DNA from: Eucalyptus grandis
Taxonomy: Eukaryota > Streptophyta > Magnoliopsida > Myrtales > Myrtaceae
DNA length: 64,000 nt
Direction: 5' to 3'
Assembly: GCF_016545825.1 (NCBI RefSeq)
Contig: NC_052615.1
Coordinates: 35,675,516-35,739,515 of the forward strand
Numbering within the stretch: the first letter of the stretch is position 1; the number at the start of each line of letters is the position of its first letter. The notes under the pieces were generated by a model, which worked only from the letters and a program-made list of their open reading frames with translations, made no database searches and was not told the origin of the DNA. Below are positions 37,070 through 47,296 of this stretch, one piece after another. Position numbers and translations under genes: made by a program.

Positions 37070-37285
37070 ACCGCGGTGGACAGTCTGGTTTCGCGCGAGC
37101 TGCGTAGGCCTGCGTGGCCGGTTCTCGCCATGGAAGTTGCAGAGTCGAGCTCATGGAATCAAAGAGTCAAAGGGGCCGTGGCTGCGCATGGTGAGCCGGT
37201 CGGACCGGATTGTATGTACAGATGAATGTAGGTATAATCCTTCGTCTTTGAATTGAAAAGCAATAGACCTCGACCGTTAAAACCT
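33181..37285. other. Intergenic, possible non-coding transcript(s), no gene recognised
   Basis: About 4 kb of fairly complex, non-repetitive DNA without an assignable protein. 'ggctataaagccc' (33225-33237) is a good plus-strand TATA box. 33993-34181 holds a 62-codon frame and 35380-35700 a 106-codon frame, neither with known motifs. Near 36900-37130 the composition rises in GC with (GA)n at 37040-37065, typical of a plant promoter or 5' UTR, and an ATG-led frame starts at 37131 (MEVAESSSWNQRVKGAVAAH) with a GTGAGC donor-like site. Downstream is a MITE. This could be a remnant of a gene or a non-coding RNA. Confidence 0.3.
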
Positions 37286-37289
37286 ATTA

Positions 37290-37793
37290 GGGATGAGCAT
37301 ATCGGACCGTCTAAACCAGGAATCGCCCAGACTAGGCCAGATGGAACAGTTTGGTCTGATCCCAAGAGAGATCGGTCCAATTCCTGGTTCCATAAAAATG
37401 AAACCAGTGATTGTTGGTCCGGCTGTCAATTTCGGGGGAATCGGACCAAATCGGGAGCCGGATCGAACTAGGACTAGATTAACTCTTTTTTTTTTTTAAA
37501 TATATATATTTTTAAATTTCTTAAAAATAACAATAAAACTTTAAAATAGTAACAATTCTTGTGTTTTTCTTAATTTTTTTTTTTTAATTTTTGTTTAGAA
37601 ATCAATTTCATAGGACTAGATCGGAGTGGACCAATTGGTCCCGTCTGCAGTTCTCAATCCTAGGTCATTTGGTCGATTCCTAGTTCTAAGTCAGTTCAGT
37701 TTGGTTCTCGATCCCAAAAAATGGGAAACTGGTTCTCCTAGTTCAATTCTCGATTTCTAGGTAGGATCGGATCAAATCGAGAACCAATCACCC
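37290..37793. mobile_element. MITE-like element with TTA target duplication, ACCGG-rich arms
   Basis: Starts GGGATGAGCATATCGG and ends CCAATCACCC, flanked by TTA on both sides (37287-37289, 37794-37796). The arms repeat words such as 'ggaccaattggtccc' and 'gaaactggttctcc' around a T-rich spacer (37482-37600). Related to 1-260. Short TIRs plus TTA suggest a PIF/Harbinger (Tourist-like) element. No protein. Confidence 0.5.
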
Positions 37794-37796
37794 TTA

Positions 37797-38482
37797 AAAC
37801 ATATTTCAACCTAAATTGTTGTGAGTTTTTGCTAATTCGACCTAACGGCAAAAGATAAAAAAGACACGGTAATTCCTGAGAAATCATAGACTCTCCCCCA
37901 AAATTACCATACCACTACTCAATAAGCATATATTAGACGGAAAATAGAGAAGGTAATGGAAGAAAAACCATAAAAAAAAAAAAAAAAAAAAAAGTTCAAA
38001 ATGGTAAAAGGGATCAAAATTGGTTAATTATTTTTTTAGTCCTCTTTATTTTGATATTTATAATTTGATCTTATAATTTTTATTTTATTCAAACAAGTTC
38101 TCAAACTTTCTTGAAATTATATAATTTGGTCCTCTAAGTTTTATTTTGATTCAATTGAATCCATCGACTTTCATAATCTGTATAATTAGAAATCCTTTAA
38201 TTAATCATTATTACCAAGTCAACAGATCAATAAATTGCCAGGTTATTATCATTGTAGCAAAAAATGTCGCATGATGCGAAGAAAAACAAATTGTTGGGAA
38301 AAGAAAAAGGAAACATTAATGCAACAATTCCAGTTAGAACGGGTAAAGGAAGCACATGATTGCACAAATAAATAAATAAATAAACTTCAGAGGACTTGAA
38401 TGAACGAAATAAAATGGAAAGGGACTTGATTGCAGAAAATGAAACTTAGGAAGACAAACCACACATATACCAAAACTTAGAA
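37797..38482. other. AT-rich intergenic sequence upstream of WTF1
   Basis: Contains an A-run (37970-37993) and a degenerate repeat at about 38030-38200 ('ataatttggtcctctaagtttt' and 'ataatttgatcttataattttt'), a word pattern common in plant AT-rich MITEs. No coding sequence was seen. Confidence 0.4.
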
Positions 38483-38500
38483 GGCCCAAATCTATAAATA
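38483..38500 (+). promoter_or_regulatory. WTF1 core promoter: site II (TGGGCC) and TATAAATA
   Basis: GGCCCA at 38483-38488 (TGGGCC on the minus strand, a site II element common in promoters of organelle-protein genes) lies just upstream of TATAAATA at 38493-38500. The ATG is about 285 bp downstream, leaving room for a pyrimidine-rich leader (38520-38600). Its use is inferred from position. Confidence 0.5.
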
Positions 38501-38783
38501 ACCCAAAATATCTGGATGGAAGGGTTTTTCCATTTCCGTCCGGCTTGAGATAAACCTCTCTTCCTTCCTCCTCCCCCCAAAGCCCCAAGCCGAAGCGCCA
38601 GCCTCGCTCGCGCACGGCCGCCGTCCGCCGTCATCGGCTCGAGCAGCGCCGGGGGTGAGTCGTCTTCTTCGCTTCCCTCTGCGTTATTCGATTGCATACC
38701 CACTTCTGCTCTGTACTTTCCATGCGGTAGATGCTAGATTCGGTTGTTCATCAGCACCTTCCGCTCGTAGAACTCCCGTAACC

Positions 38784-40358
38784 ATGGATCCCAAGCTGTT
38801 GTTTTGCTCGCCTAAATGCTCAGCAACTGCTTCTCCCTTCTTGTATTCTCACTTTCTTGATAAGCCCAGAATTCCTTTGAGACCCCATTTGCGGGTCTAT
38901 CCTCTGGTTGCGCAGAAAACTCCATTCTTGGGGGGTGGTTTGATTTTTCCGGGAAAAGATGGAGCCTTTATGGATAATTCAAGAAAGGGTCGCGTGCCCT
39001 TCTTTCCCGTGAGAGCTGCGGTGAAGAGGAGGAAGGAGCCTCCCTTCGACAGTGTGATCCAGAGGGACAAGAAATTGAAGCTGGTGTTGAAGATCAGGAA
39101 GATCCTGGTGAGCCAGCCCAATCATACCATGTCGCTTAAGGAGTTGGGGAAGCACAGGCGGGACCTCGGGTTGACGAAGCAGAGGCGGTTCATCGCTTTG
39201 CTGAGGCAATTCCCGGCCGTGTTTGAGATTATCGAGGAAGGAGTTTACTCGCTGAAATTCAAGCTGACCGCAGAAGCCGAGAGGCTGTACTTGGAGGAGT
39301 TGAGGGTGAGGAATGAGATGGAGGATATGCTTGTCTTGAAGCTTAGGAAGCTGTTGATGATGTCTCTTGAGAAGCGTATACTGCTCGAGAAGATTGCTCA
39401 TCTGAAGACTGATTTTGGGCTTCCTCTTGAATTTCGCGATACAATCTGTCACCGGTATCCACAATATTTCAGAGTTGTGGCAACAGGACGAGGCCCTGCC
39501 TTGGAACTAACTCACTGGGACCCCGAGCTTGCGGTGTCGGCAGCTGAGCTCTCAGAAGAGGAAACTAGGGCCAGAGAGTTAGAGGAGAAAGATCTGATTA
39601 TTGACCGGCCTGTCAAGTTCAATAGAGTGAAGCTACCCAAGGGTCTCAATCTGGCCAAGGGTGAGATGAGGAGGATTTGCAAGTTCCGGGACATGCCTTA
39701 TATATCTCCCTATTCTGATTTTTCAGCAATTAGGCCAGGTACGCCGGAGAAAGAGAAGCATGCTTGTGGGGTTGTGCACGAGATCCTGAGCCTCACTGTA
39801 GAGAAGAGAACTCTGGTCGATCATCTCACTCATTTTAGAGAGGAATTCAGATTCTCTCAGCAATTGAGAGGAATGCTGATCAGGCATCCTGATATGTTCT
39901 ATGTGTCTCTGAAGGGGGATAGGGATTCGGTTTTCCTCCGGGAAGCATATCGCGATTCTCACTTGATAGAGAAAGATCGGCTGTTGCTCATCAAAGAAAA
40001 GCTCCGTTCACTTGTTGCTGTTCCTAGGTTCCGGAGGAGGAATGCTTCTAGAAGAGGTGATGAGGGAGCAGAGGGAACCACCGATCAAGAAGGTGGAAGT
40101 GGTCTAGAGGATGAGGAAGACTGGTCTGATGTTGAGAATGCAATTGATGAGGCTGATGGATCTTATGATGACGATGATGAGGACGATGACGGGGATTTTG
40201 ATGATGATTGGACTGATGAAGATGATAATGCACCACCAGATTTTACTGATGATGCTGGAAGTGTGAAACCTATTAAGCAGGCTGATCCTTTGAGAAACAA
40301 GGATCAGAAAGAGCTTGTTCCTGTGTTTCCTGATGGTCGTCCAAGACAACGTTGGTGA
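38784..40358 (+). CDS. WTF1: PORR-domain RNA-binding protein WTF1, chloroplast
   Basis: Single-exon coding region of 524 residues. I start at the ATG in the context 'accATGGat', giving MDPKLLFCSP; the frame is open further upstream but holds no ATG there. Residues 1-75 are Ser/Pro/basic-rich, fitting a transit peptide. The PORR (plant organelle RNA recognition) domain runs from about 88 to 420, with RDKKLKLVLKIRKIL, FIALLRQFPAVFEI, LKTDFGLPLEFRDTI and LIRHPDMFYVSLKGD. The C-terminus has a very acidic tract (residues about 465-505, long D/E runs). Maize and Arabidopsis WTF1 bind chloroplast group II introns and act with RNC1 in splicing. Two tiny upstream ATGs (38722, 38731) precede the start, and GTGAGT at 38655 could be the donor of a 5' UTR intron that removes them. 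The identity is further supported by its PPR and PYL neighbours. Confidence 0.9.
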   Translation: MDPKLLFCSPKCSATASPFLYSHFLDKPRIPLRPHLRVYPLVAQKTPFLGGGLIFPGKDGAFMDNSRKGRVPFFPVRAAVKRRKEPPFDSVIQRDKKLKLVLKIRKILVSQPNHTMSLKELGKHRRDLGLTKQRRFIALLRQFPAVFEIIEEGVYSLKFKLTAEAERLYLEELRVRNEMEDMLVLKLRKLLMMSLEKRILLEKIAHLKTDFGLPLEFRDTICHRYPQYFRVVATGRGPALELTHWDPELAVSAAELSEEETRARELEEKDLIIDRPVKFNRVKLPKGLNLAKGEMRRICKFRDMPYISPYSDFSAIRPGTPEKEKHACGVVHEILSLTVEKRTLVDHLTHFREEFRFSQQLRGMLIRHPDMFYVSLKGDRDSVFLREAYRDSHLIEKDRLLLIKEKLRSLVAVPRFRRRNASRRGDEGAEGTTDQEGGSGLEDEEDWSDVENAIDEADGSYDDDDEDDDGDFDDDWTDEDDNAPPDFTDDAGSVKPIKQADPLRNKDQKELVPVFPDGRPRQRW

Positions 40359-41240
40359 AATTATTGTTGAACTACGTATTCTGCAAGCAAGCTGAGACAT
40401 TTATCAAGATCTCTTACGACCAATTGTGAGGGCCTCGGATTGTAAATTGAAGGTCCACCATAGTAACTTGTTTTGATGTTACTTCTTCCTCTGGGTTGCT
40501 GTGAGTGAAGTGCTTCATAAAGAGTTGGGTATGAATGTACACAGTTTATGGTTTTGGAATGATCTTTGAATCAGATCTGAACGTACTTCTAGTCAGTAGT
40601 GTTGACTTAGATCATGGAAGAAGATGCTAATCTTTTTGTTTTCACAATGCAGGGGGGGCCTTCCATGTCACAGTTTGATGAGATACAGAATATTTCATTT
40701 CTTGTGCCTAAGGATAGTGTGGAATGTATATGTTTTGTAGAACATGTTTCTTTTCTGGTCTGCGTTGTTTAATGTCATTCTCCCATGTTTTCATGGATAC
40801 AATTCAACCCAAGTTTTTGGGTGGGAAGTCGATGGAATTCGCTCTTTCCTCTTCCTCTTCCAAAGCAGATTTTTATCCTTAAGCACATAGAGAAAATAGT
40901 AGTAATATTTCGAATGCTAGATGAATCATCCTGAAGGAATTATCTTAAGTATTGGAAGAACGAGATGAAAAATCTCTCATGCAGTACAACGGATGCATAT
41001 TCCCCAGTTCTCAACTCCTTAAGCTTCTCTGCGCGCGTTTGGGAGCGAGACAGAGAGAGTTTCTGCGATTGTGAACTCCCGTTTATTATGGTAAGGTTCT
41101 CGAGGACTGGAAACCTCCTACGTTGTGATCGGCCGACAAACAGGTCAATCTCAACTATTTCATGGGGACCAATACATCAATTTGATACCAGAAGTATTAA
41201 AAGCAGAAGTTCCAACTTTTACATCCAAATAGGAATTGGT
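40359..41240. other. WTF1 3' UTR and downstream spacer
   Basis: Low-complexity 3' UTR-like sequence with several T-rich stretches that could guide polyadenylation. No gene was recognised; a plus-strand frame at 40965-41267 has no known motif. Confidence 0.35.
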
Positions 41241-41244
41241 AAAG

Positions 41245-41585
41245 ATCAAGCAATTTCTTCATCTTAGCCAGCCAAGAAATCAAAGACATCCCACGACAGC
41301 CGCCCACCCGCCAACGGCTGCCATAAGCCAAACGCTTGTTGCCCACCGCCGGAAGCTGGACGCTGAACACCCGCCGCTAAACGGTTGCCATGGCAGTCAT
41401 TCCCTAGAAATAAAATTTTTATTATATTATCAAACGAATTTCTATTCAGAAACAAAAATTTTGAATTATTATCAAATATATTTCTTTGTTAAAAAAACTT
41501 TTACAATTAATAGAAACTGAGAAATCAATTTTTAGCTAAAAATTGATTTTGTTCCAGAAATTTTGTCATGTATGCCCTAAAAAAA
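41245..41585. repeat. MITE-like remnant with GC-rich and AT-rich parts
   Basis: A GC-rich stretch (41280-41400, 'cgccggaagctggacgctg') followed by AT-rich DNA with 'atttctattcagaaacaaaaatttt' and 'ttgttccagaaattttgtcatg'. The word set ('ttccagaaatcaattcc', 'aacttctattttat') recalls the arms and core of 26850-27629, so it may be a truncated relative. The limits are not clear. Confidence 0.4.
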
Positions 41586-41599
41586 CTTCACACTGAGTC

Positions 41600-42115
41600 C
41601 ACCTTCATGTGTTACTAGGATAAGCAGTTTTAAGTTTCGTATAAGTTTCATATTCATTATAACAAGTTCCTCAATTTTTTAGAACTTAGTACCTATCTTA
41701 TATACTCTAGAATCTCAAATCCATCCTAACACAGGTTCTAGGGTCATTGAATTATTACCTTTAATGATTATCACTTGTTACTCCAATTCACTAACCATAA
41801 TTTATATTTGACATGTAAATAATATGAAACATTAACAAAGTAAAAGTTTCAATCATAAAATGAAAGTTTAGTCTAGCAAGTTCAGATTATGCACTAATCA
41901 CTAGACATTATAGAATACCGTAGGCGCAAAGACATAGATCAAGAAAAACTCAAAAACGGGTTTCAAGCTCCACCTATCCAGAACTTGAAACCTACCCATT
42001 AAAATAGACTTTTTTGGAACTTGGAACCTAAATTAGAACCTAAAATCTGAAAGTTCCTATTATTAGTCCAATTCTCTAATTTCAAATTCTATACCGAAAC
42101 CATGCTATCTCTATC
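41600..42115. repeat. Dispersed ~550-bp repeat, also tandem at 56000-57120
   Basis: Shares the order of words with 56010-57120: 'gaacttagtacctatc', 'atttatatttgacatgtaaa', 'gtaaaagtttcaatcataaaatgaaag', 'caaaaacgggtttcaagctccac' and 'ggaacttggaacc'. One copy here, two head-to-tail copies there. No frame is conserved; nature unknown, probably internal or LTR sequence of a retroelement. Confidence 0.5.
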
Positions 42116-42124
42116 TACTAGGAC

Positions 42125-42700
42125 CATCACACTCATTTGGTATTGAATTCATTTCATCGGTCCATCAGGCCAAAATTGGCGGCGGTCGCCGACGGCGAGG
42201 CCGCCGTCGCCACATCTAGCGACGTGGAGGGCGGCTGGCGAACGATTTTAATAATTTTTTTAATTTTTCTTCTTCTTTTTCCTATCTTCTTCAAGGAAAG
42301 CACTCGCACTGGTGGCCAAACTTTCCATCTTTTAGCTTGACTTTTCATAAATTTTGTAGTTTTCCCATTTCGACTTTCCTTTGACAAAAAAAAAGAAAAA
42401 AATTCTAAAATTCTAAAAAAAAAAATAAAAAACGAAAAAAATGTTAACATTTTAAAATCTACCTGTGTCTAACTAGTAGGAAGTAAGCTTCTGACAAGAG
42501 CTTCCAATGATAGTCCATTTGGTATTGAATTCATTTCATCAACCAAGGGAAAGCAGCACTGGTGGCCAACCTAGTTAGACTTTTCGTGTTTTCCCATTTC
42601 GACTTTCCTAGACACTAGTAGTAACGACAAGAGCTTCCAATGATAGCGTGTCTAATCAAGAGGAGCAAGCTTCTGAGAGGGCTTCAAGCGGTAGTATGAT
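42125..42700. repeat. Direct duplication in the PPR upstream region
   Basis: 'catttggtattgaattcatttcatc' occurs at about 42137 and 42512, each followed later by 'gcactggtggccaa' and 'gttttcccatttcgactttcct'. 'gtgtctaa...aagcttctgac' near 42463 is repeated near 42647. The first copy is enlarged by a GC-rich insert (42178-42245). The copies are about 370 bp apart, a local segmental duplication. Confidence 0.55.
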
Positions 42701-43221
42701 AATCTGGCGGCCAGCCTAAATATATTCATTATATTAACATACTTATGCCATCATGCTTTATCCCCCAAATCAAAGAGAAAGTTTTTCTTTTCTCGCTACC
42801 CAAATTTTACGTCATAGAGTTCAAACGAAACAGTTTTAGAATATGTTTGGGTTCATATATTTGAAAATTTTCAAATTATTCAAACATTGACCTGCAGAAT
42901 CGCATATAATTATTATTCTCATAATTTTCCGAAATTCGAAGCAGTATCTTAAAATTTTCCAAATTTTGGAGGGCATTTTTTACTTTTTCCGGTACTCTCA
43001 AGCAGGCTCATGGCACGAAACAAAGAAATATCCGCCTTCTGGGATTGCACCAACCTTATCTGCTTATCCACAAAAGGTGAAGAAGTACAGTTTGCATCCT
43101 TTGTCGGCTCCTGTCGCAGTTTCAACTCCAGATCAAGCCAGCCTCCTCGCTGGCGGTTGGCGCTGCTCTCTTAACTGCCATCATCTTCCGAGACCAACTG
43201 ATAACAACCAACGTAACCGCC
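42701..43221 (+). promoter_or_regulatory. PPR upstream region and leader
   Basis: Non-coding sequence before the PPR start. AT-rich to 42960, then more balanced sequence that is probably transcribed leader. 'tatattaac' near 42732 is a weak TATA candidate. Nothing else could be supported. Confidence 0.3.
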
Positions 43222-46035
43222 ATGGACGGACTCCCTCCGCTTCACCAAACCAACGCACTCTTCCTTAAAAAACCTCGGACCCAGAACCCCAAGCTGAGAA
43301 GCCATTCTCTCTCGTGCCCTGCTCTTGGCGATCCCACCCCTTCTACGGCAACTCCAGCATATGCTCTGCGGCTTTCGCCTTCGAGTGTGCCGGCGGTGGC
43401 GGGCGGCTTTGATGGAGTCGACTCTTTGGCGTCTGTGAAGATGGTTCATGCCCAGATGATGAAACTGCCTGGCAAGTGGAGTGATGATGATTACTTGGTG
43501 AAGAGCCTGGTCAGGCATTACGTGAAGTTTGGTGATCCTAGATCAGCCGCGTCAGTTCTCTTGCTGGGCCTCGCCAGGAGCGACGTTGGATGGAGCTCTT
43601 TCTCGGAGGAGTTGAAGGAATTCAGGGAACTGCCTGTCCAAATTCTTGAGGTATTCGATGAATTGCACTGTAAAGGAATGGTCTTTGATGCTAGGATCTT
43701 CGCTGTCGCGTTGAGAGTTTGCACTTATGTATTGGACTTGTGGTTGGGTGTAGTGATCCATGCTTGTGTGATCAAGAGGGCCCTTGATTCCGATGCTCGT
43801 GTCCAGCGTGCCCTGATGAACTTCTATGAGAGATGTTGGGGCATAGAGTGTGCCAATCGAGTGTTCAACGAAATGCCGAAGCGAGAAGATGTCGTGTGGA
43901 ATGAAGCAGTTAAGTTGAACATGAAGCATGAGCAGTGGATTATAGCTTTAGAGTTATTTCAAGATATGCAGTATTCCTGCGTGAAGGCGAAAGGCACAAC
44001 GACTGTCAGAGTGCTGCAAGCGTGCGGCAAATTGAAAACCCTTGCACTAGGAAAGCAAATTCATGCCCATGTTTTGAGGTCTGGAATGGAATCAAGCGTG
44101 CCAATATGCAACATTCTCATCAGTATGTACGCCAAAAATGGAGAGCTTGAACTTGCTGGAGCAGTTTTTAATTTGATGGAAGATCGTAACTTAATTTCAT
44201 GGAATTCTATTATCTCTGCTTATGCGTCATTTGGCTTTCTAGATGATGCGTGGAATCAGTTCCATAAGCTGGAATCTTCCACTACCGAGCCGGACATTAT
44301 AACCTGGAACTGCCTTTTGTCAGGGCATACTCTTAATGGCTCATACGAGGACGTACTGGCCATCCTGCGCATGATGCAAACTTCTGGAATCCAACCCAAT
44401 TCAAGCTCCATAAGCTGTGGTCTCCAGTCAGTCATCGAACTGGGATTATTGCCTCATGGGAAAGAAATACATGGTTATGTGATGAGGCATGATCTTGACT
44501 ATGACGTATATGTGGGAACTTCAATAGTGGACATGTACGTGAAAAGTGACTGCCTGGACATTGCTCAAGCAGTTTTCAATAACTTGAAGAGCAAAAACAT
44601 ATGTACGTGGAATTCATTGATATCTGGGTACTCATTTAAGGGCCACCTTCAAGTTGCTGAAAATTTGGTTGGTCAAATGGAAGATGCAGGAATTAAGCCT
44701 GATATAGTGACATGGAATAGTATGGTCTCTGGCTATTCAAGGTGGGGCCACACTGAAAAGGCTTTGGACATGATTCATCAGATGAAGCTCTCTGGATTGA
44801 CTCCTAATGTGATTTCCTGGACTGCCCTCATATCAGGATGTTCACAGAATGAGAAATACAGGGAATCCCTTCAATTTTTCATCCAAATGCAAGAAAAAGG
44901 TATTGAGCCTAATGCTGCCACCGTGTCCTCTGTACTTCAAAGCTGTGGAGGCCTCTCTCTACTGCAAAAGGGAAAAGAGATACACTGCCTCACTGTAAAA
45001 AATGGTATGACCCGAGATGTTCATGTAGCAACAGCAATCATCGACATGTACAATAAGTCGGGCGACTGGAGAACTGCCCACAAAGTTTTCAAGAGGATTC
45101 ATAAAAATTCATTGGCATCCTATAATTGCATGATCATGGGGTTTGCCATGTATGGCCTTGGAAAAGAGGCTATTTCTCTCTTTCATGAGATGTGCAGCAA
45201 TGGTACAACCCCAGATGCTATAACCTTCACAGCGATCCTCTCTGCTTGTAAGAACTCAGGCTTAGTTAATGAAGGTTGGGAGTTTTTTGATAAAATGAGC
45301 GGAGATTATAATGTAACCCCAAAAATAGAGCACTACTCCTGCATGGTCGATCTTCTTGGGAGAGCTGGCTACCTTGACGAGACTTGGGATTTCATTCAAA
45401 AGATGCCCCTAAAGCCAGATGCTACCATTTGGGGTGCTCTTCTTTGCTCCAGTCGAATTCATGAGAACATTGAGTACGCAGAGATTGCAGCAGAGAATCT
45501 TTTTGAACTGGAGCCTCATAATTCTGCTAACTATGTTTTAATGATGAACCTTTATGCCATGTCAAACCGATGGAAGGATCTTGATCATGTCAAAGAGTTG
45601 ATGAATAGCAGGGGGGTGAAACATGGACAAGCTTGGAGCTGGACACAAATTGATCACACTGTACATCATTTTTCTGCAGAGCAGAGTACTCATCCTGATT
45701 GTGGAGAGATTTATTTTGAGTTGTATCAGTCAATTTCCCAAATTAAGAAAATGGGGTATGTGCCTGATGTCAGTTGTGTATATCAGAATATTGACGATGT
45801 TGAGAAAGAAAAGGTGCTGCTAAGTCACACAGAAAAGCTGGCAATCACTTACGGACTAATGAAAAGACAAGGCAGTGCTCCTATCAGGGTGATTAAGAAC
45901 TCCAGGGTCTGTTCTGACTGTCACACTGTGGCAAAGTATATCTCCATGTTGCGAAACTGTGAGATCATTATCAAGGATGGTGTCCGCTTTCATCATTTGA
46001 GCAAAGGAAACTGCTCCTGTAAGGATTGCTGGTAA
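43222..46035 (+). CDS. PPR protein, PLS class with E and DYW domains (At4g01030-like)
   Basis: Single-exon gene of 937 residues in a good context (gccATGGac). The first ~60 residues are Ser/Pro/Arg-rich and poor in acids, fitting an organellar transit peptide. Residues from about 190 to 720 hold roughly 15 PPR motifs of alternating length (for example ISWNSIISAYASFGFLDDAW, VTWNSMVSGYSRWGHTEKAL). An E/E+ region follows (WGALLCSSRIHENIEYAEIA). The C-terminal DYW deaminase has HTEKLA with the HxE zinc/catalytic motif at His869 and Glu871, CSDC at 897-900, and CSC near the end. PPR-DYW proteins bind organelle transcripts and carry out C-to-U editing. The last three residues are DCW rather than DYW/DFW. 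I identify it with At4g01030 from its place between WTF1 and PYL; the target site is unknown. Confidence 0.92.
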   Translation: MDGLPPLHQTNALFLKKPRTQNPKLRSHSLSCPALGDPTPSTATPAYALRLSPSSVPAVAGGFDGVDSLASVKMVHAQMMKLPGKWSDDDYLVKSLVRHYVKFGDPRSAASVLLLGLARSDVGWSSFSEELKEFRELPVQILEVFDELHCKGMVFDARIFAVALRVCTYVLDLWLGVVIHACVIKRALDSDARVQRALMNFYERCWGIECANRVFNEMPKREDVVWNEAVKLNMKHEQWIIALELFQDMQYSCVKAKGTTTVRVLQACGKLKTLALGKQIHAHVLRSGMESSVPICNILISMYAKNGELELAGAVFNLMEDRNLISWNSIISAYASFGFLDDAWNQFHKLESSTTEPDIITWNCLLSGHTLNGSYEDVLAILRMMQTSGIQPNSSSISCGLQSVIELGLLPHGKEIHGYVMRHDLDYDVYVGTSIVDMYVKSDCLDIAQAVFNNLKSKNICTWNSLISGYSFKGHLQVAENLVGQMEDAGIKPDIVTWNSMVSGYSRWGHTEKALDMIHQMKLSGLTPNVISWTALISGCSQNEKYRESLQFFIQMQEKGIEPNAATVSSVLQSCGGLSLLQKGKEIHCLTVKNGMTRDVHVATAIIDMYNKSGDWRTAHKVFKRIHKNSLASYNCMIMGFAMYGLGKEAISLFHEMCSNGTTPDAITFTAILSACKNSGLVNEGWEFFDKMSGDYNVTPKIEHYSCMVDLLGRAGYLDETWDFIQKMPLKPDATIWGALLCSSRIHENIEYAEIAAENLFELEPHNSANYVLMMNLYAMSNRWKDLDHVKELMNSRGVKHGQAWSWTQIDHTVHHFSAEQSTHPDCGEIYFELYQSISQIKKMGYVPDVSCVYQNIDDVEKEKVLLSHTEKLAITYGLMKRQGSAPIRVIKNSRVCSDCHTVAKYISMLRNCEIIIKDGVRFHHLSKGNCSCKDCW

Positions 46036-47296
46036 CAGAGGGTTTCACTCACCTTGATGAACTCTCTTGAAGCTTTGCTGACATGATCGTGCGTCAACTT
46101 TCATCAGTATTGGCTATTAGCTAGAGCATTAGATTGAAAAAGGGGAGAGCTGAGTAGCTAAGCTGCAGTTGGTGGCCAATATGTGAGAACTCAAGCAATT
46201 TCCCACCTCTTCATAAATGAAAAGGCTTGCATATAGAGCTTCTGAGACTGAACTATGAAGAATGGACTTCATGCTGCCAGTTCATTTGTACAGGGGCATC
46301 AGTCAAGCTTTGAATATATGGCCTCAGTCATCATCAAAGAAGATCGTTAAATGGGAAGATGTGTTGAATGGTATCCAGAATCCCTGATGTTGATGAGTTT
46401 TACTAACTATAGTCTTGCAATGGGGAAAGAGATTTGAAACCCCACAAGATAAATAGTGGGTAAACGACAAGGTATGAGAGGGAAACTATGGTACTATTAT
46501 GTTTGCTCTTCCTTCTGCAAGTCAATTGCTCCCTTCCCGAGATTTTCTCCACTAACGTGGTTAATCTACCAATAGCAGGCAAAACTTTGTTGAGACAGCT
46601 TCACACTTCCTCAAGGCCAACAACACTGGAGAAGGCGTGTACAAACCTTTGGAACATTTCCAACTCAAATTGGCAGATTATTGCAGATTATTTGGAACAT
46701 AGTCTCCATTCAGATTTCCATTTGACGTCGACTGAGGTATAATCCTAGTTGATGCCGTTGTTTACTGTATGCACAATCATTCTTAGCCTATTAGTGTCCA
46801 CTTCCAGACGCACAACCATATTTGTTATCATGATTATCATGTAGGCTTAAGAAATCCAAAATATCTACTAAGAGTCCCTATTGATGAACCGCAAGCTCCA
46901 ATATGTACAAAAGGTTGTCAGATTGCAAACGGAAACAACTATTTACTTATAAGGAAGCAAATTTTCTCGAAAATTTACTCTTACAGCCTATCTACTAAAT
47001 TAAAGCTGCGCGTATGCACACCAGCAAATGCACATAGAGCGCAACACTTCCATGTCAATATTTACAAACACCGAACCAGCATCGACACCATTTCCATGGA
47101 CAAAAACCCTTATACCCAGCCATTCAAAAGAGTGCTCTTGATGTCTCCCTTAGAACATGACCAAGCGAGGAAACACATTTTCCAAGGGAGGAAAACAAGC
47201 AAGTGGAAGCAAATGCTTTCTAGAAGTGACAACAGAGCTCCTATGCATCCACAGTCGTAAAGACATCAAAGCACTGCTCATGACTCTATAAAGCTT
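46036..47296. other. Convergent 3' spacer between PPR and PYL genes
   Basis: Non-repetitive sequence holding the PPR 3' UTR on the left and the PYL 3' UTR on the right. No coding sequence was recognised; an 84-codon frame at 46488-46742 has no known motif. Confidence 0.4.

Noticed and set aside
36731..37131. Minus-strand frames with Leu/Ser runs near 37050
   Set aside because: The runs are translations of a (GA)n/(TC)n tract and no conserved domain is present.
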